Shown here piece after piece: positions 1 through 9,240 of a DNA stretch of 64,000 bases. Position 1 is the first letter of the stretch. Each line of letters begins with the position of its first letter. The notes under the pieces were generated by a model. The model saw only the letters and a program-made list of their open reading frames with translations. It had not been told where the DNA came from and made no database searches. Both the position numbers and the translations under genes were made by a program. The DNA is from Anabaena catenula FACHB-362 (GTDB lineage: Bacteria; Cyanobacteriota; Cyanobacteriia; Cyanobacteriales; Nostocaceae). The stretch covers positions 56,474 through 120,473 of the forward strand of contig NZ_JACJTQ010000018.1 in NCBI RefSeq assembly GCF_014698735.1, read 5' to 3'.

Positions 1-2
1 CT

Positions 3-926
<924 letters not shown>

Positions 927-1004
927 CATCAACCTCCTTATCTTAAAAATTAGCAATAGGTAAGGGGTTATAGCATTTCCTAGTCTAATGAAGTACAAAA
1001 TTAT

Positions 1005-1150
1005 CTGCGTTTATCTGCGTCCATCTGTGTTTAACTATTACTGCTCATACCTCACTTGAATGGGAATTGCTATATCCTCTTTCCTCTGCGTTCTCTGCGC
1101 CTCTGCGGTTCGATAAATTACCTCTCAACCACAAAGGCACAGAGTCAAAA
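1005..1150. repeat. dispersed CTCTGCG-type repeat in gyrB/aminotransferase gap
   Basis: The gap holds iterated TTATCTGCGT/CCATCTGTGT units near 1005-1035 and a CCTCTGCGTTCTCTGCG block near 1080-1110, followed by CCACAAAGGCACAGAG. A related GAACCGCAGAGGACACAGAG block is at 41490-41510 in opposite orientation. These look like dispersed non-coding repeats. An apparent 67-codon plus-strand frame across them is composed of the repeat and the opposite-strand gene and is not called. Confidence 0.5.
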
Positions 1151-1165
1151 AAAGGATTTTTCAAA

Positions 1166-2347
1166 TCACCTTGAAAGGGATGATGATAAGATTATTTTTA
1201 AACCCTTGACTAATCTTTCTATCCCTGCTTTTGCGGTGTCTTGTTGCAATGCACCATAAGCAACTCGTAAATAACAACCATCTTCCATCCCAAATGTTGT
1301 CCCAGGGATAACGGCTACTTGATGTTCTTGAATCAATTGTTTCACTAATTCAAAAGCATCCATTTGGGTATGCACTTTTAAGAAAAAATAGAATGCGCCA
1401 TTTGCTGGTGTAACAGTGCATAATCCTTGCAGTTGCTTGAGTTCATTCACAACTACTTGCCGAACTTGTGCGATCGCTCTAATATTATCTTTTAAGTAGT
1501 CTTCTTTTGCCTTTAACGCCCCTACCGCAGCATATTGGGAAACCACAGGAGGACAAATCAAAATCGTATCTTGCACTTTTTTGACAGCATTTAGCAGGTG
1601 TTGGGGAATTACCATATAGCCAATACGCCAACTTGCAAAACCATAAGCTTTAGAAAGGCTATAAAGGGAAATTGTGTATTCACTACTTCCCGGAAATGCA
1701 CCAGGAGAAATGTGCTTCACTCCATCATAAGTGAAATATTCATAAGCCTCATCACTAATGTGGTAAATACCCTTTTCTCTACAAATTTCATTAACTTGAT
1801 GTAATGCTGTTTCTGAATAAACTACACCTGTAGGATTATTAGGAGAAATGGTTACTATAGCGCGGGTTTTGGTTGTAATAGCTTGGGCTATAGCTTCAGG
1901 ACGTAATTGATAATTTTCATCTGTTCCCACTAATATAGGACAACAACCCGCCATTTTAATCGCCATTTCATGATTAAAATAGTAGGGTATATTTAATATA
2001 ATTTCGTCACCAGAACAAGTAATCGCTAAAATAGCATTCATAAACCCCATATTGCTGCCGGCTGTGACAACAATACAATTTTCGTTATTAATATCAATGC
2101 CGTTAAATATGGATAATTTTGTAGTTAATTCGCTTAATAATTGGGGAATTCCTACAACTGCTTGGTAAAGATGATTATTGGCTTCAGCCAGAAATTTTGG
2201 TAAAATTTCTATTGCTTCCGGTGGTGGGCTATAGTGAACTACACCTTGTCCGAGAGAAATTGTACCAGGAAAGTGTTTAATTAATTCCCCAACAACGGGA
2301 ATAATCGGCGATTGTACCGCATTCATTCGAGATAATTCGTAATTCAT
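1166..2347 (-). CDS. PLP-dependent class I/II aminotransferase
   Basis: This is a fold-type I aminotransferase transferring amino groups between an amino acid and a 2-oxo acid with pyridoxal phosphate. The length of 393 residues is standard. The order of motifs is right: SPNNPTG around residues 169-174 (Asn contacts the cofactor), SDEAYE at 198-203, and the Schiff-base lysine K233 in SLSKAYGFASWR. Residues near the C-terminus (YLRVAYG) supply the substrate-carboxylate arginine. The start could be M1 or M8 (MNAVQSP). The exact substrate is unclear: aspartate aminotransferase is the usual automatic label, but nothing here excludes another acceptor. It is convergent with gyrB and stands upstream-adjacent to the ccmK pair. 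Confidence 0.9.
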   Translation of the reverse strand: MNYELSRMNAVQSPIIPVVGELIKHFPGTISLGQGVVHYSPPPEAIEILPKFLAEANNHLYQAVVGIPQLLSELTTKLSIFNGIDINNENCIVVTAGSNMGFMNAILAITCSGDEIILNIPYYFNHEMAIKMAGCCPILVGTDENYQLRPEAIAQAITTKTRAIVTISPNNPTGVVYSETALHQVNEICREKGIYHISDEAYEYFTYDGVKHISPGAFPGSSEYTISLYSLSKAYGFASWRIGYMVIPQHLLNAVKKVQDTILICPPVVSQYAAVGALKAKEDYLKDNIRAIAQVRQVVVNELKQLQGLCTVTPANGAFYFFLKVHTQMDAFELVKQLIQEHQVAVIPGTTFGMEDGCYLRVAYGALQQDTAKAGIERLVKGLKIILSSSLSR

Positions 2348-2387
2348 AAAATGGGCTGATTTATTTTAATTTTTCAGGTTAAAAGCT

Positions 2388-2726
2388 TTAATTACTCAAC
2401 GGTGGAGGAAAACGAATATCAGCATTGAAACGAGGAATATTTGCACTTTGATGAATGGGTAAAACAGATTCTAAATTTTCATGGGGACGAGGAATAATAT
2501 GATGCGAAAGTATCTCGCCACCATTAACTTTTAAAACTGATTCTAGTCCCTGATCTATTGCCATATTCACTTCACCCACCTCACCACGAATCAATATTGT
2601 AATTCTTCCTAAATCAGTGTTTTCATAACCAACAAAAGTGATACGGGCTGCTTTACACATTGCGTCAGCTGCTTCCACTGCTGCGGGAACGCCGTATACT
2701 TCTATCATGCCCAGTGCTAATGTCAA
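2388..2726 (-). CDS. ccmK: CcmK-type carboxysome shell (BMC domain) protein with unusual pore loop
   Basis: BMC-domain proteins form hexamers that tile the carboxysome facets; the central pore passes bicarbonate and sugar phosphates. The sequence follows CcmK closely: ALGMIEVYGVPAAVEAADAM, then VGYEN, GRITILIRGEV, and HIIPRPHENLESVLPI. The pore loop, usually KIGS in CcmK1/2, reads NTDL here. The start is chosen at a TTG (base 2726): a GGAG lies 10 bases upstream and the product, MTLALGMIEVYG..., fits the family N-terminus with 112 residues. The longer open frame would add 19 residues of low-complexity sequence. It precedes the DUF3318 gene's 3' end by a short repeat array. It is a satellite locus: no ccmL, ccmM or ccmN is near. 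It may belong to a minor CcmK class such as CcmK5/6, which I cannot confirm. Confidence 0.88.
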   Translation of the reverse strand: MTLALGMIEVYGVPAAVEAADAMCKAARITFVGYENTDLGRITILIRGEVGEVNMAIDQGLESVLKVNGGEILSHHIIPRPHENLESVLPIHQSANIPRFNADIRFPPPLSN

Positions 2727-2734
2727 TGTTGTTT

Positions 2735-2742
2735 TTCTCCAA
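2735..2742 (-). promoter_or_regulatory. ribosome binding site deciding the TTG start of ccmK
   Basis: On the minus strand TTGGAGA lies 8-10 bases before the TTG codon at 2726-2724. No comparable purine run precedes the more distant candidate start at 2783. This supports the 112-residue product. Confidence 0.6.
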
Positions 2743-2779
2743 TTCAAAATTAATAATTTTTTTTTATTAAAAATCTTTA

Positions 2780-2823
2780 CCAATCACCAATTACCAATCA
2801 CCAATTACCAATCACCCATTACC
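2780..2823. repeat. heptanucleotide repeat array (STRR)
   Basis: Alternating CCAATCA and CCAATTA heptamers, about six units. The array fills the gap between ccmK and the DUF3318 gene and runs over the last codons of the latter, whose C-terminal IGNG plus stop is encoded by it. Confidence 0.85.
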
Positions 2824-3426
2824 TATCTCCCGTTCAGGTATACCCACTGGTGACAAAAGTGCTATTGCTCTCAGGTTTTGACAACGAATTAATTCGCTAA
2901 AATCTAACCCAGTACGTCCTTCAATTTTGGCTACTGTCTCAATGGCGGTTAACAAATGCTGTGCTGCTTCCGTTTCTGAGTAACCCCGGCGTTGGGCGAC
3001 ACGAATGGCGGCTACATCAGCGTTTAACTGTGACTCTTGTGATTGGTTACTGCGCCAAATGCGAATAGCCGCTAAAGTACTTAATCCCCCAGCTATCACT
3101 ACACCCACTAAATCAGACTGAGTGGCTTCCACTATTCCACCTAACAACCCTGCTAACACCACACCCTGATAGATATCTGGTTGCAGCCACTTTACTCCTG
3201 TTAACCAACTAACCTGATGCAACAGCAGTAAATCTCGTTGCGGTTTCGTCAAGCGTCGCCATAAATCAAAATTAATATAAATCGGTCTTTCCTGATTCCA
3301 GGGTAAGGGAAAATCAGCATTTATGACCTTTTTTTGCTCTACTTTACTGACGATTTTCGTCATCATCCGCCCAGAAGCAGGCATTACATCTAACAAACGG
3401 CGAATTTCAATATTTGGCTCCATCAT
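2812..3426 (-). CDS. DUF3318 family protein
   Basis: The sequence of 204 residues matches the cyanobacterial DUF3318 family of unknown function: an N-terminal IRRLLDVMPASGRM motif, a charged middle with INFDLWRRLTKPQRDLLLLHQVSW, and a hydrophobic segment around residues 85-120 (VVLAGLLGGIVEA, LVGVVIAGGLSTLAAI) that may be one or two membrane helices. The C-terminal third is a soluble helical region. It is transcribed leftward just before ccmK, so the two may be co-transcribed. A MM start is present; either Met could be used. The final four residues come from a heptamer repeat array, suggesting the C-terminus is not constrained. Family assignment is from recall; function is not known. Confidence 0.75.
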   Translation of the reverse strand: MMEPNIEIRRLLDVMPASGRMMTKIVSKVEQKKVINADFPLPWNQERPIYINFDLWRRLTKPQRDLLLLHQVSWLTGVKWLQPDIYQGVVLAGLLGGIVEATQSDLVGVVIAGGLSTLAAIRIWRSNQSQESQLNADVAAIRVAQRRGYSETEAAQHLLTAIETVAKIEGRTGLDFSELIRCQNLRAIALLSPVGIPEREIGNG

Positions 3427-3479
3427 ATTAATTATTAGGCATAATCTCTAAAAAATTTTAAGAAAAAATTTTAAGTCTC

Positions 3480-3741
3480 GTAGGGTGGGCATTGCCCACC
3501 TTAGCAAGGATTTGGTGCAGGCGAAACCCATCTTATCAATAAAGGCAAAGTATTCTCAATAACGGCTAAAATATTTGCATCAATGCCTATTTATTGACAA
3601 TACTTTACTCCATCACTATGACTCTGAAAAAATCAATCAAACGATAAATTCGGATTTCTTAGTCAATACATTAAAACTGTATTTTGTTAATCAGATTTAG
3701 ATGTGTTTCCCCTGGGGTTTGGTGGGCAATGCCCACCCTAC
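3480..3741. repeat. 262-bp MITE-like unit with identical 21-bp palindromic ends
   Basis: Bases 3480-3500 and 3721-3741 are exact inverted copies (21 of 21), each built on GTAGGGTGGGCA and TGCCCACC and themselves nearly palindromic. Between them lies a second inverted repeat (3547-3562 with 3591-3606, one mismatch). No transposase or convincing frame lies inside, and no target duplication is obvious. A third copy of the palindrome is at 45853-45877. The unit accounts for most of the roughly 400-base gap between DUF3318 and the zinc-ribbon gene. Confidence 0.6.
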
Positions 3742-3832
3742 ATATATTTCAAAAATCAAATATTATTCCTATAATAGTATGTATATTAAATTACTACTAA
3801 GGTTAGACTTTTATTATTTACATATAATTTAC

Positions 3833-4084
3833 ATGGATGCTTTTGCTCCCACTCCGCCAGAATGGACAAATCAGGCATTTCACGCCTATGAGTTTTGCTG
3901 TCCCAAATGTCACTCAACTAGTCGAGAAGCTGTAGAGGTTTGGCTAAATAGGCGATCGCCTGTAACAACAGCAGATCATCGTCGCAAGTGGCAAGAATTC
4001 TACCATTGTCATTGTGGTTGTGCTTGGTGGGCATGGAGTAGCGATCGCCCTACCCCCCCAACGAATTTGTCTGAACAAAAATGA
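3833..4084 (+). CDS. small zinc-ribbon protein, function unknown
   Basis: The product of 83 residues carries a CPKC pair (within EFCCPKCHS) and a CHCGC pair (within YHCHCGCAWWAW), spaced about 35 residues apart. This pattern is a zinc ribbon. Aromatic residues surround the second knuckle. I chose the ATG at 3833 (MDAFAPTPPEW); the open frame upstream to 3701 overlaps the palindromic repeat and reads as non-protein sequence. No Shine-Dalgarno is clear. Conserved short proteins of this kind occur in cyanobacteria without a known role. It is followed by two hairpins and the convergent porin gene, so it is probably monocistronic. Confidence 0.7.
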   Translation: MDAFAPTPPEWTNQAFHAYEFCCPKCHSTSREAVEVWLNRRSPVTTADHRRKWQEFYHCHCGCAWWAWSSDRPTPPTNLSEQK

Positions 4085-4099
4085 GCCTTTAAACAACAA

Positions 4100-4129
4100 T
4101 GTAGAGACGTTTTATGAAACATCTCTACA
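4100..4129. repeat. TGTAGAGACGTTT inverted repeat
   Basis: A 30-base near-palindrome with arms TGTAGAGACGTTT and AAACATCTCTACA (one mismatch). A second copy is at 22253-22282, and a degenerate one near 53810-53848, so it is a dispersed element. It lies just after the zinc-ribbon stop codon. Confidence 0.7.
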
Positions 4130-4151
4130 TCTGTAAAGGTAATGTAAGATT

Positions 4152-4196
4152 GCATCTACACAAAAAACCTAACTATACCTTAGTTTGTGTAGATGC
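4152..4196. terminator. 13-bp hairpin between convergent genes
   Basis: GCATCTACACAAA (4152-4164) pairs perfectly with TTTGTGTAGATGC (4184-4196) across a 19-base loop. It sits 24 bases after the porin stop codon on the minus strand and after the zinc-ribbon gene on the plus strand, so a bidirectional terminator or mRNA 3' stabiliser is plausible. There is no long U-tract. Confidence 0.5.
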
Positions 4197-4219
4197 GAAT
4201 TTTATTCGCCTAAGCAATC

Positions 4220-5842
4220 TTAGAAACTGAAGGTGGTACGAAGTGTACCAACGTAAATTGCGCTATTATTATCGTTGTTTTCAGGGTTGAGAATTACCAA
4301 CAAACCGGGTGTAACAAGAATGTTGTCAGAAATCTTCATCTTGTACAGACCTTCTATATGGTAAGAAGTGCCGTCTTCTTCTTGAATACCATTACTACCA
4401 CCAGTAACTCTAGGTGGTTGACCGAACATCAGACCTAAAGTGTTGCCTTCTCTACCGAAGTCTTTCACAGCCACGTTAGCAGCCCAGTAAAATAGGTCTG
4501 CATCTTGATTATCAATTTCACTTTGTGCAGTGGTATAACCAACCCAACCGCCAAGAGTCAATTTGGAGCTAGGGCTGAACGCAGCTTGTAAACCGTAGTT
4601 GTCAGATGTGGTAGCGTCATTACCAAATGGTCTACGGGCATTAACAGTTCCTGTGCTACTACCAGTACTACCAAAAAGGTCTACTGAACCACCCCGTTGA
4701 TAAGTCCGAGCGTAGGTTAAACCAACATTGAAAGCTTTGTTAGGTTTGAAGGCTAACTGACCAAAAATGGTACTATTACCATCAAAAATCCCATTCTTGT
4801 CTGTAGGTATATTAGGCCCAAAATCATTCCCATTGGATAATTCACCACTGGGAGCTAAATAAGCGGCACTCAAGCTAAATGCACTGCTAGGCTTAAATTC
4901 TACAGTCAGACCAGCACCACCTGAACCTTGGCGATAGATGGGGCTGAAACGTCCGTAACGGGAGATAGAACCTGAACCACTGCTCCTAAAGTCAGGGTTG
5001 AAAACATCAGTGTTTTCGTACAACTCAGCACCTGTAGCATCAACCTTGACGCGAATCTTTTCACCAAAGTTGAAAGCGTAGTTGACTTTATCAATTTCCA
5101 CACTGTTTCCAGTGTCTTCTGCAAAGGCCAAACGGGTCATTCTTGTGCCGGTTGTACCGTTATTTTGGACGATATTTCCTGAGTTTAAACGAATTTGCAA
5201 CTTGTCTGTACCCATGAAGCTGCTCTCTAAACTCAACCGCACTCGATTAGAGAAAGTTGTATTTGCGTCCAAGTCAGCACCGTTGTCTGCTCTCTTATCA
5301 CCAAAAGCTTGCTCTACAGCAAAAATCGCTTCACCCTTCAGCTTGGTGGTGGTGGAAAATTGATTAGCTTCTAGTTCACTGGTACGAGCTTCTAGTGCGT
5401 CTACGCGACCACGCAGAGTTGCTAATTCAGCAGAAAATTCTTCTTGCAAACGCTGTAAGGTAGCCAAGTCTTGCTTGTTTATTATGTCAGCACTAGCTGT
5501 AGCAATCAGTTCATTAACCCGGTCTAAGCAGGCATTCAAACCAGCTGCAAATTCATACCGAGTCAAGGCACGATTACCACGGTATGTACCGTTAGGATAA
5601 CCAGCAATACAACCGTAGCGTTCAACTAAAGACTGTAAAGCTTGGAACGCCCAGTCTGTGGGTTGCACGTCGGAAAACTGAGAAACGGATGTTACCTGAC
5701 CAATGTTGTTAGCTTCTTGGGATAACTGAGCAACGCTTGTTGCTTGTTCGTTAACTTCACCAGCCAAAGCGCTGTTAGCAGACAGGAAAGTGGCTGCAAT
5801 AACTGGACTGACCTTCAGAACATTCCAAAATAGTTTGGTCAT
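4220..5842 (-). CDS. SLH-domain outer-membrane porin (OprB-like / iron uptake porin family)
   Basis: This is the major cyanobacterial porin type, an outer-membrane beta barrel anchored to peptidoglycan. Order of parts in 540 residues: signal peptide ending in NSALAGEV; SLH domain (FSDVQPTDWAFQALQSL, GCIAGYPNGTYRGNRALTRYEFA); a coiled-coil linker (LATLQRLQEEFSAELATLRGRVDALEA, residues roughly 120-155); then a barrel of alternating strands ending in the typical terminal Phe (LRTTFSF). The ATG at 5842 is chosen because GAGAGA lies 8 bases upstream; a GTG 18 bases further upstream has no ribosome site. It is monocistronic with a hairpin behind it. Members of this family pass inorganic ions, sugars or iron; the substrate is not readable from sequence. 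Confidence 0.93.
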   Translation of the reverse strand: MTKLFWNVLKVSPVIAATFLSANSALAGEVNEQATSVAQLSQEANNIGQVTSVSQFSDVQPTDWAFQALQSLVERYGCIAGYPNGTYRGNRALTRYEFAAGLNACLDRVNELIATASADIINKQDLATLQRLQEEFSAELATLRGRVDALEARTSELEANQFSTTTKLKGEAIFAVEQAFGDKRADNGADLDANTTFSNRVRLSLESSFMGTDKLQIRLNSGNIVQNNGTTGTRMTRLAFAEDTGNSVEIDKVNYAFNFGEKIRVKVDATGAELYENTDVFNPDFRSSGSGSISRYGRFSPIYRQGSGGAGLTVEFKPSSAFSLSAAYLAPSGELSNGNDFGPNIPTDKNGIFDGNSTIFGQLAFKPNKAFNVGLTYARTYQRGGSVDLFGSTGSSTGTVNARRPFGNDATTSDNYGLQAAFSPSSKLTLGGWVGYTTAQSEIDNQDADLFYWAANVAVKDFGREGNTLGLMFGQPPRVTGGSNGIQEEDGTSYHIEGLYKMKISDNILVTPGLLVILNPENNDNNSAIYVGTLRTTFSF

Positions 5843-5985
5843 GTTTTTAATCTCTCTCACACCTAAACAAACTCAAAGTTATGATAAAGTCTCTCTTCTA
5901 TCAGAGAATTTACACATAAATTTTCTGTAGCTACTATACAATATCCTTCCTAGTTAGCACAACCCCCTCCGCTAACCTTTAATAC

Positions 5986-6579
5986 TCAATGCTTGGTTAA
6001 TTGAGTAGGTAAATTCAGCACGATACTACGTTTATGACGTAATATCTTTCCTTCTTCTTCAAATTTCTGCAACAGACGTGTTATTGTGACTCGCGTTGTG
6101 TTGAGAACTTCCGAGATATCCTGATGAGTAACATTCAAATCAATTAATTTACCCTGTTCTAAATCCCGACCAAATTTTTCACTTAACCAGACTAAAAATT
6201 GCCATAATTTTAGTGATGTTGGTTTACGATGTAATATGCTTAAAAGTTCTTCGGCTTGCTGGATATGGCGTAATAAAGCATCGATATCTTCATGCCAAAG
6301 ATGAGGAGGAAGAATGGTTGCTTCCACACTTGTTAAGCATTCTATTTGATAGGGATTAACTGTTGATAAAGGATAGCCAACAATATCACCTAAGCCCCAA
6401 TAACCCAAGGTAATTGATGTTCCATCTTCACTCCAGGTTAAGGTACGAACTATTCCTCGCTCAATACGCCACAGTACATCCTTTCGGACTGGAATAACTG
6501 CTCGACGAGTGAATAAATGTTGGGTTAACTGCTTGTTTATAGTGGATTTTAGGGTGTGATTTGTAGTAGAATACGTCAT
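5986..6579 (-). CDS. Crp/Fnr-family transcriptional regulator
   Basis: The product of 197 residues has an N-terminal cyclic-nucleotide-binding-like beta barrel (WRIERGIVRTLTWSEDG, LGYWGLGDIVG) and a C-terminal winged helix (VTHQDISEVLNTTRVTITRLLQKFEEEGKI). The recognition helix TTRVTITRLL resembles that of NtcA (STRVTVTRLL), so it may bind NtcA- or Crp-like palindromes. The barrel lacks an obvious cAMP-binding FGE-L-R(S/T) motif, so the ligand is unknown and could be 2-oxoglutarate or none. It lies between the porin and an almost 600-base gap and is transcribed alone. Whether it controls the adjacent porin is speculation. Confidence 0.88.
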   Translation of the reverse strand: MTYSTTNHTLKSTINKQLTQHLFTRRAVIPVRKDVLWRIERGIVRTLTWSEDGTSITLGYWGLGDIVGYPLSTVNPYQIECLTSVEATILPPHLWHEDIDALLRHIQQAEELLSILHRKPTSLKLWQFLVWLSEKFGRDLEQGKLIDLNVTHQDISEVLNTTRVTITRLLQKFEEEGKILRHKRSIVLNLPTQLTKH

Positions 6580-6642
6580 TTTAATGTTAGATAAATAATA
6601 AATTGAAATGAAGTATCCTCATAATTAATCATTAGGCAACAT

Positions 6643-6774
6643 CGTTAACATAATTCGTAATTGATAATAATGCCGACCGGAGGCTACCGCCAACGTAATT
6701 CGTAGTTACAATCAATGGGGGCTTGAACCCTCTTTAATTACGAATTACGAATTACGAATTATGAATTAGTAATT
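6643..6774. repeat. AATTCGTAATT / GGCTACCGCCAACG dispersed repeat
   Basis: The 577-base gap between the Crp gene and phoU contains TAATTCGTAATT runs, a GGAGGCTACCGCCAACG core and then reiterated AATTACG heptamers. Related units are at 30945-31023, 44120-44175 and (degenerate) 53634-53690. The rest of the gap (6775-7156) is AT-rich with no gene that I can support. Confidence 0.7.
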
Positions 6775-7156
6775 ATTTGGTTAACTGATTTAAGCTAAGT
6801 ATCTCAATTTATCAAGACAATAAGATGTGTTAGCAAGAAAACTTGTAACACACAGTCAACTGAGAATCATACTTACTTTCAGCCTTTTAGGGTAGCCATG
6901 GACGCAAGGACTATACTAAGCCTAAAAAGATTTTGTGTTTAACTAAGTTGAGTTACTTATATTTTGATACTTTAATGGTGAAAGTTTAAGAATAGGTAAG
7001 CTTTTAGTGAAATGTATGTTGGTTAACTTATTAGTTTGAATTATATGTTATTATTAATACGTTGGCTATAAAGGGGAAAAAGTAGTCAACAGTAAAAAAT
7101 TAAATTCAGTGAACAGACTGATAATTGATCACTGAATAACTTTTCACTGATAACTG

Positions 7157-7825
7157 TTAATGGCGTTGACCGGTGACGATATAAGCCACTCGTTGACCAA
7201 TATTAGTAGCATGATCTGCCATACGCTCTAGGCAACGAATTGCTAATGTTAAGAGTAGAATTGGCTCAATCACGCCTGGGACATCTCGCTGGTATGCTAA
7301 AATTTGATACAATTTGTCGTAAGCATTATCTACAGTATCATCTAAGTATTTGATCCGTAGCCCACTAACTTCATCTAAATCCGCCAAAGCTACTAAGCTA
7401 GTTGCTAACATTGCCTGGGCATGGTAAGACATGAGGGCAATCTCTGGTAAAGAAGCATGAGGTGGATAAGGAAAAATTTTTATTGCTATCTTCGCTAAAT
7501 CTTTGGCGTAATCCCCGATCCGTTCTAAGTCTCGTACTAACTGCATGAAAGCACTTAGACAACGCAAATCTTGAGCCGTAGGTGCTTGGGATATCATAAT
7601 CGATGTACAGTCAGATTCTATTTGTCTATAAAAGCGATCAATTTTTTTATCTAATCGGGGAAGTTCCTCAGCCGCTGTCAAGTCGCGGGCAAATAATGCT
7701 TGGTGACTAAGACGGAATGATTGTTCCACCAAAGCTCCCATACGCAACACATCACGTTCTAATCGCCTGATGGCGCGATCTGGCTGTGCTTTTTCAGGAT
7801 TGGGATTATGAACAACAGCTTTCAC
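7157..7825 (-). CDS. phoU: phosphate signalling complex protein PhoU
   Basis: PhoU is a six-helix protein that couples the Pst phosphate transporter to the phosphate-sensing histidine kinase and represses the Pho regulon when phosphate is plentiful. The 222 residues show two three-helix halves, each with the metal-binding E-R-x-x-D pattern: DLERIGDYAKDLA in the first half and CLERMADHATNIGQ in the second. Length is normal. It is the third gene of the leftward sphR-sphS-phoU operon, 30 bases after sphS, an arrangement that supports its role as the negative partner of the kinase. Confidence 0.96.
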   Translation of the reverse strand: MKAVVHNPNPEKAQPDRAIRRLERDVLRMGALVEQSFRLSHQALFARDLTAAEELPRLDKKIDRFYRQIESDCTSIMISQAPTAQDLRCLSAFMQLVRDLERIGDYAKDLAKIAIKIFPYPPHASLPEIALMSYHAQAMLATSLVALADLDEVSGLRIKYLDDTVDNAYDKLYQILAYQRDVPGVIEPILLLTLAIRCLERMADHATNIGQRVAYIVTGQRH

Positions 7826-7855
7826 ACTTGTAATCTCAAAATAGAATATATTTTT

Positions 7856-9187
7856 TTAACTATAGTCTTGCCGGGATGAGTTTGCCATGACTCCAGGGAG
7901 TTGGATTTGCATCCAGGCTCCACCTGTTTCTGGATGATTCATAGCCTTAATGTCACCGCCATGAGCTAGAATCATTTGCCGGACGATCGCTAAACCTAAG
8001 CCACTACCGGTAATAGCGGTTGTTGAACTACCTTCCGACACTGGGGAGCGATATCTCGCTTTGTCCCCTCGGTAAAATCGCTCAAATACGTGGTGTAGAT
8101 CTTCAGGGGAAAAACCAACACCGGAGTCAATGATATTAATTTCCAAGATTTGAGAATTGCGATCGCCTGGAAAAATTTCTTTTGCTGTTATCAATTTAGC
8201 TTCAATATGAATAGTTGTTGAAGGAGGGCTGTATTTAATGCTGTTATCCAATAGATTGACAAATATCTGATACATCCGCGATTTATCTGCCTTAATGCAG
8301 ATGCTTTCGGAACTAGAATAGGTCATGTTAAGGGAGTTAAGCTTTGCTAGTGGTTCGAGCGTTTCCCATACCGATGCAATCAGAGATCGCACTTCCACTG
8401 TTTCCAGTTGCAATTGCATGGTTGACTTGGTCTCCATTTGCGTCAGTTCCAGCCAGCTTTGCACCAAATTAATCAGCCGATCAACTTCCTGCATCAAGCG
8501 GTTAACCCAACGGTCGAAGGGCGGCTCTAAGCGAGATTGAAGGGTTTCTGCCACCAGACGAATGGAAGTGAGAGGGGTTCTGAGTTCATGAGCTAAATCA
8601 GAAAAAGAGCGATCGCGCTGCTGATTCATATCTAGCAACGGTTGGTGATTTTCTAAGAATACTCCCACTTGTCCTTTAGGTAAAGGCAAGCTAGATGCCT
8701 GTAAAGCCAAAGATTTTAACTCTGACATGGCTGTGGCATTTTCACGAGAGGGATGAAAAACCCACTCTCTCACTTGGGGTTTTTGCCAATCACGAGTTTG
8801 CTCAATTAACTGATCAAGTTCATAAGACCTCACCAACTCCAGCAACAAGCGTACCTGTCCGGCTTGCCACCTTTGCAGATGCAACATTTCCCGCGCTTGC
8901 TGATTGCACCATAGCAGCTGATTTTCTTCGTCTACTTGCAAATATCCCAAAGGTGCAAAATCTAGCAATTCTTTGTAAGTTTGCAAGGACAGTTGCAAAT
9001 CCTGCTGCTGTCGCTTCACCATTGATATTTCTTGCCTTAATCGACCAAGCAATGGCAACTCTATTCTATGAGAATGGGAGGTTAAAGGTTGGAGTACTCC
9101 CTCCAAATAGCCGTTTAGTTGAACCTGTTGCCAAAGCCAAAATCCCAGTCCGACTGCTAAACCCAGAAAAAATCCTAATAAGAGCAT
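7856..9187 (-). CDS. sphS: phosphate-sensing histidine kinase SphS (PhoR-like)
   Basis: A membrane-bound sensor kinase of 443 residues. Order: one N-terminal membrane helix (about residues 1-22), a linker, a PAS-like region (LLDFAPLGYLQVDEENQLLWCN, about 75-100), the HisKA domain with phospho-acceptor H200 in FSDLAHELRTPLTSIR, and the ATPase domain with the N box (NLLDNSIKYS), G1 box (DSGVGFSPED), F box (VFERFYRG) and G2 box (GSGLGLAI). There is a single membrane helix and no periplasmic sensor domain, as in PhoR, implying that phosphate status is read through PstSCAB and PhoU. It follows sphR by 53 bases. Confidence 0.93.
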   Translation of the reverse strand: MLLLGFFLGLAVGLGFWLWQQVQLNGYLEGVLQPLTSHSHRIELPLLGRLRQEISMVKRQQQDLQLSLQTYKELLDFAPLGYLQVDEENQLLWCNQQAREMLHLQRWQAGQVRLLLELVRSYELDQLIEQTRDWQKPQVREWVFHPSRENATAMSELKSLALQASSLPLPKGQVGVFLENHQPLLDMNQQRDRSFSDLAHELRTPLTSIRLVAETLQSRLEPPFDRWVNRLMQEVDRLINLVQSWLELTQMETKSTMQLQLETVEVRSLIASVWETLEPLAKLNSLNMTYSSSESICIKADKSRMYQIFVNLLDNSIKYSPPSTTIHIEAKLITAKEIFPGDRNSQILEINIIDSGVGFSPEDLHHVFERFYRGDKARYRSPVSEGSSTTAITGSGLGLAIVRQMILAHGGDIKAMNHPETGGAWMQIQLPGVMANSSRQDYS

Positions 9188-9240
9188 TTGAGTCGTTAGT
9201 TGCGGTGTAATTATTAAAAACTAACAACTATCGCCAACAA

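Noticed and set aside
3701..3832. 44-residue N-terminal extension of the zinc-ribbon protein
   Set aside because: It would be encoded by the palindromic repeat and has no protein character; the ATG at 3833 is preferred.
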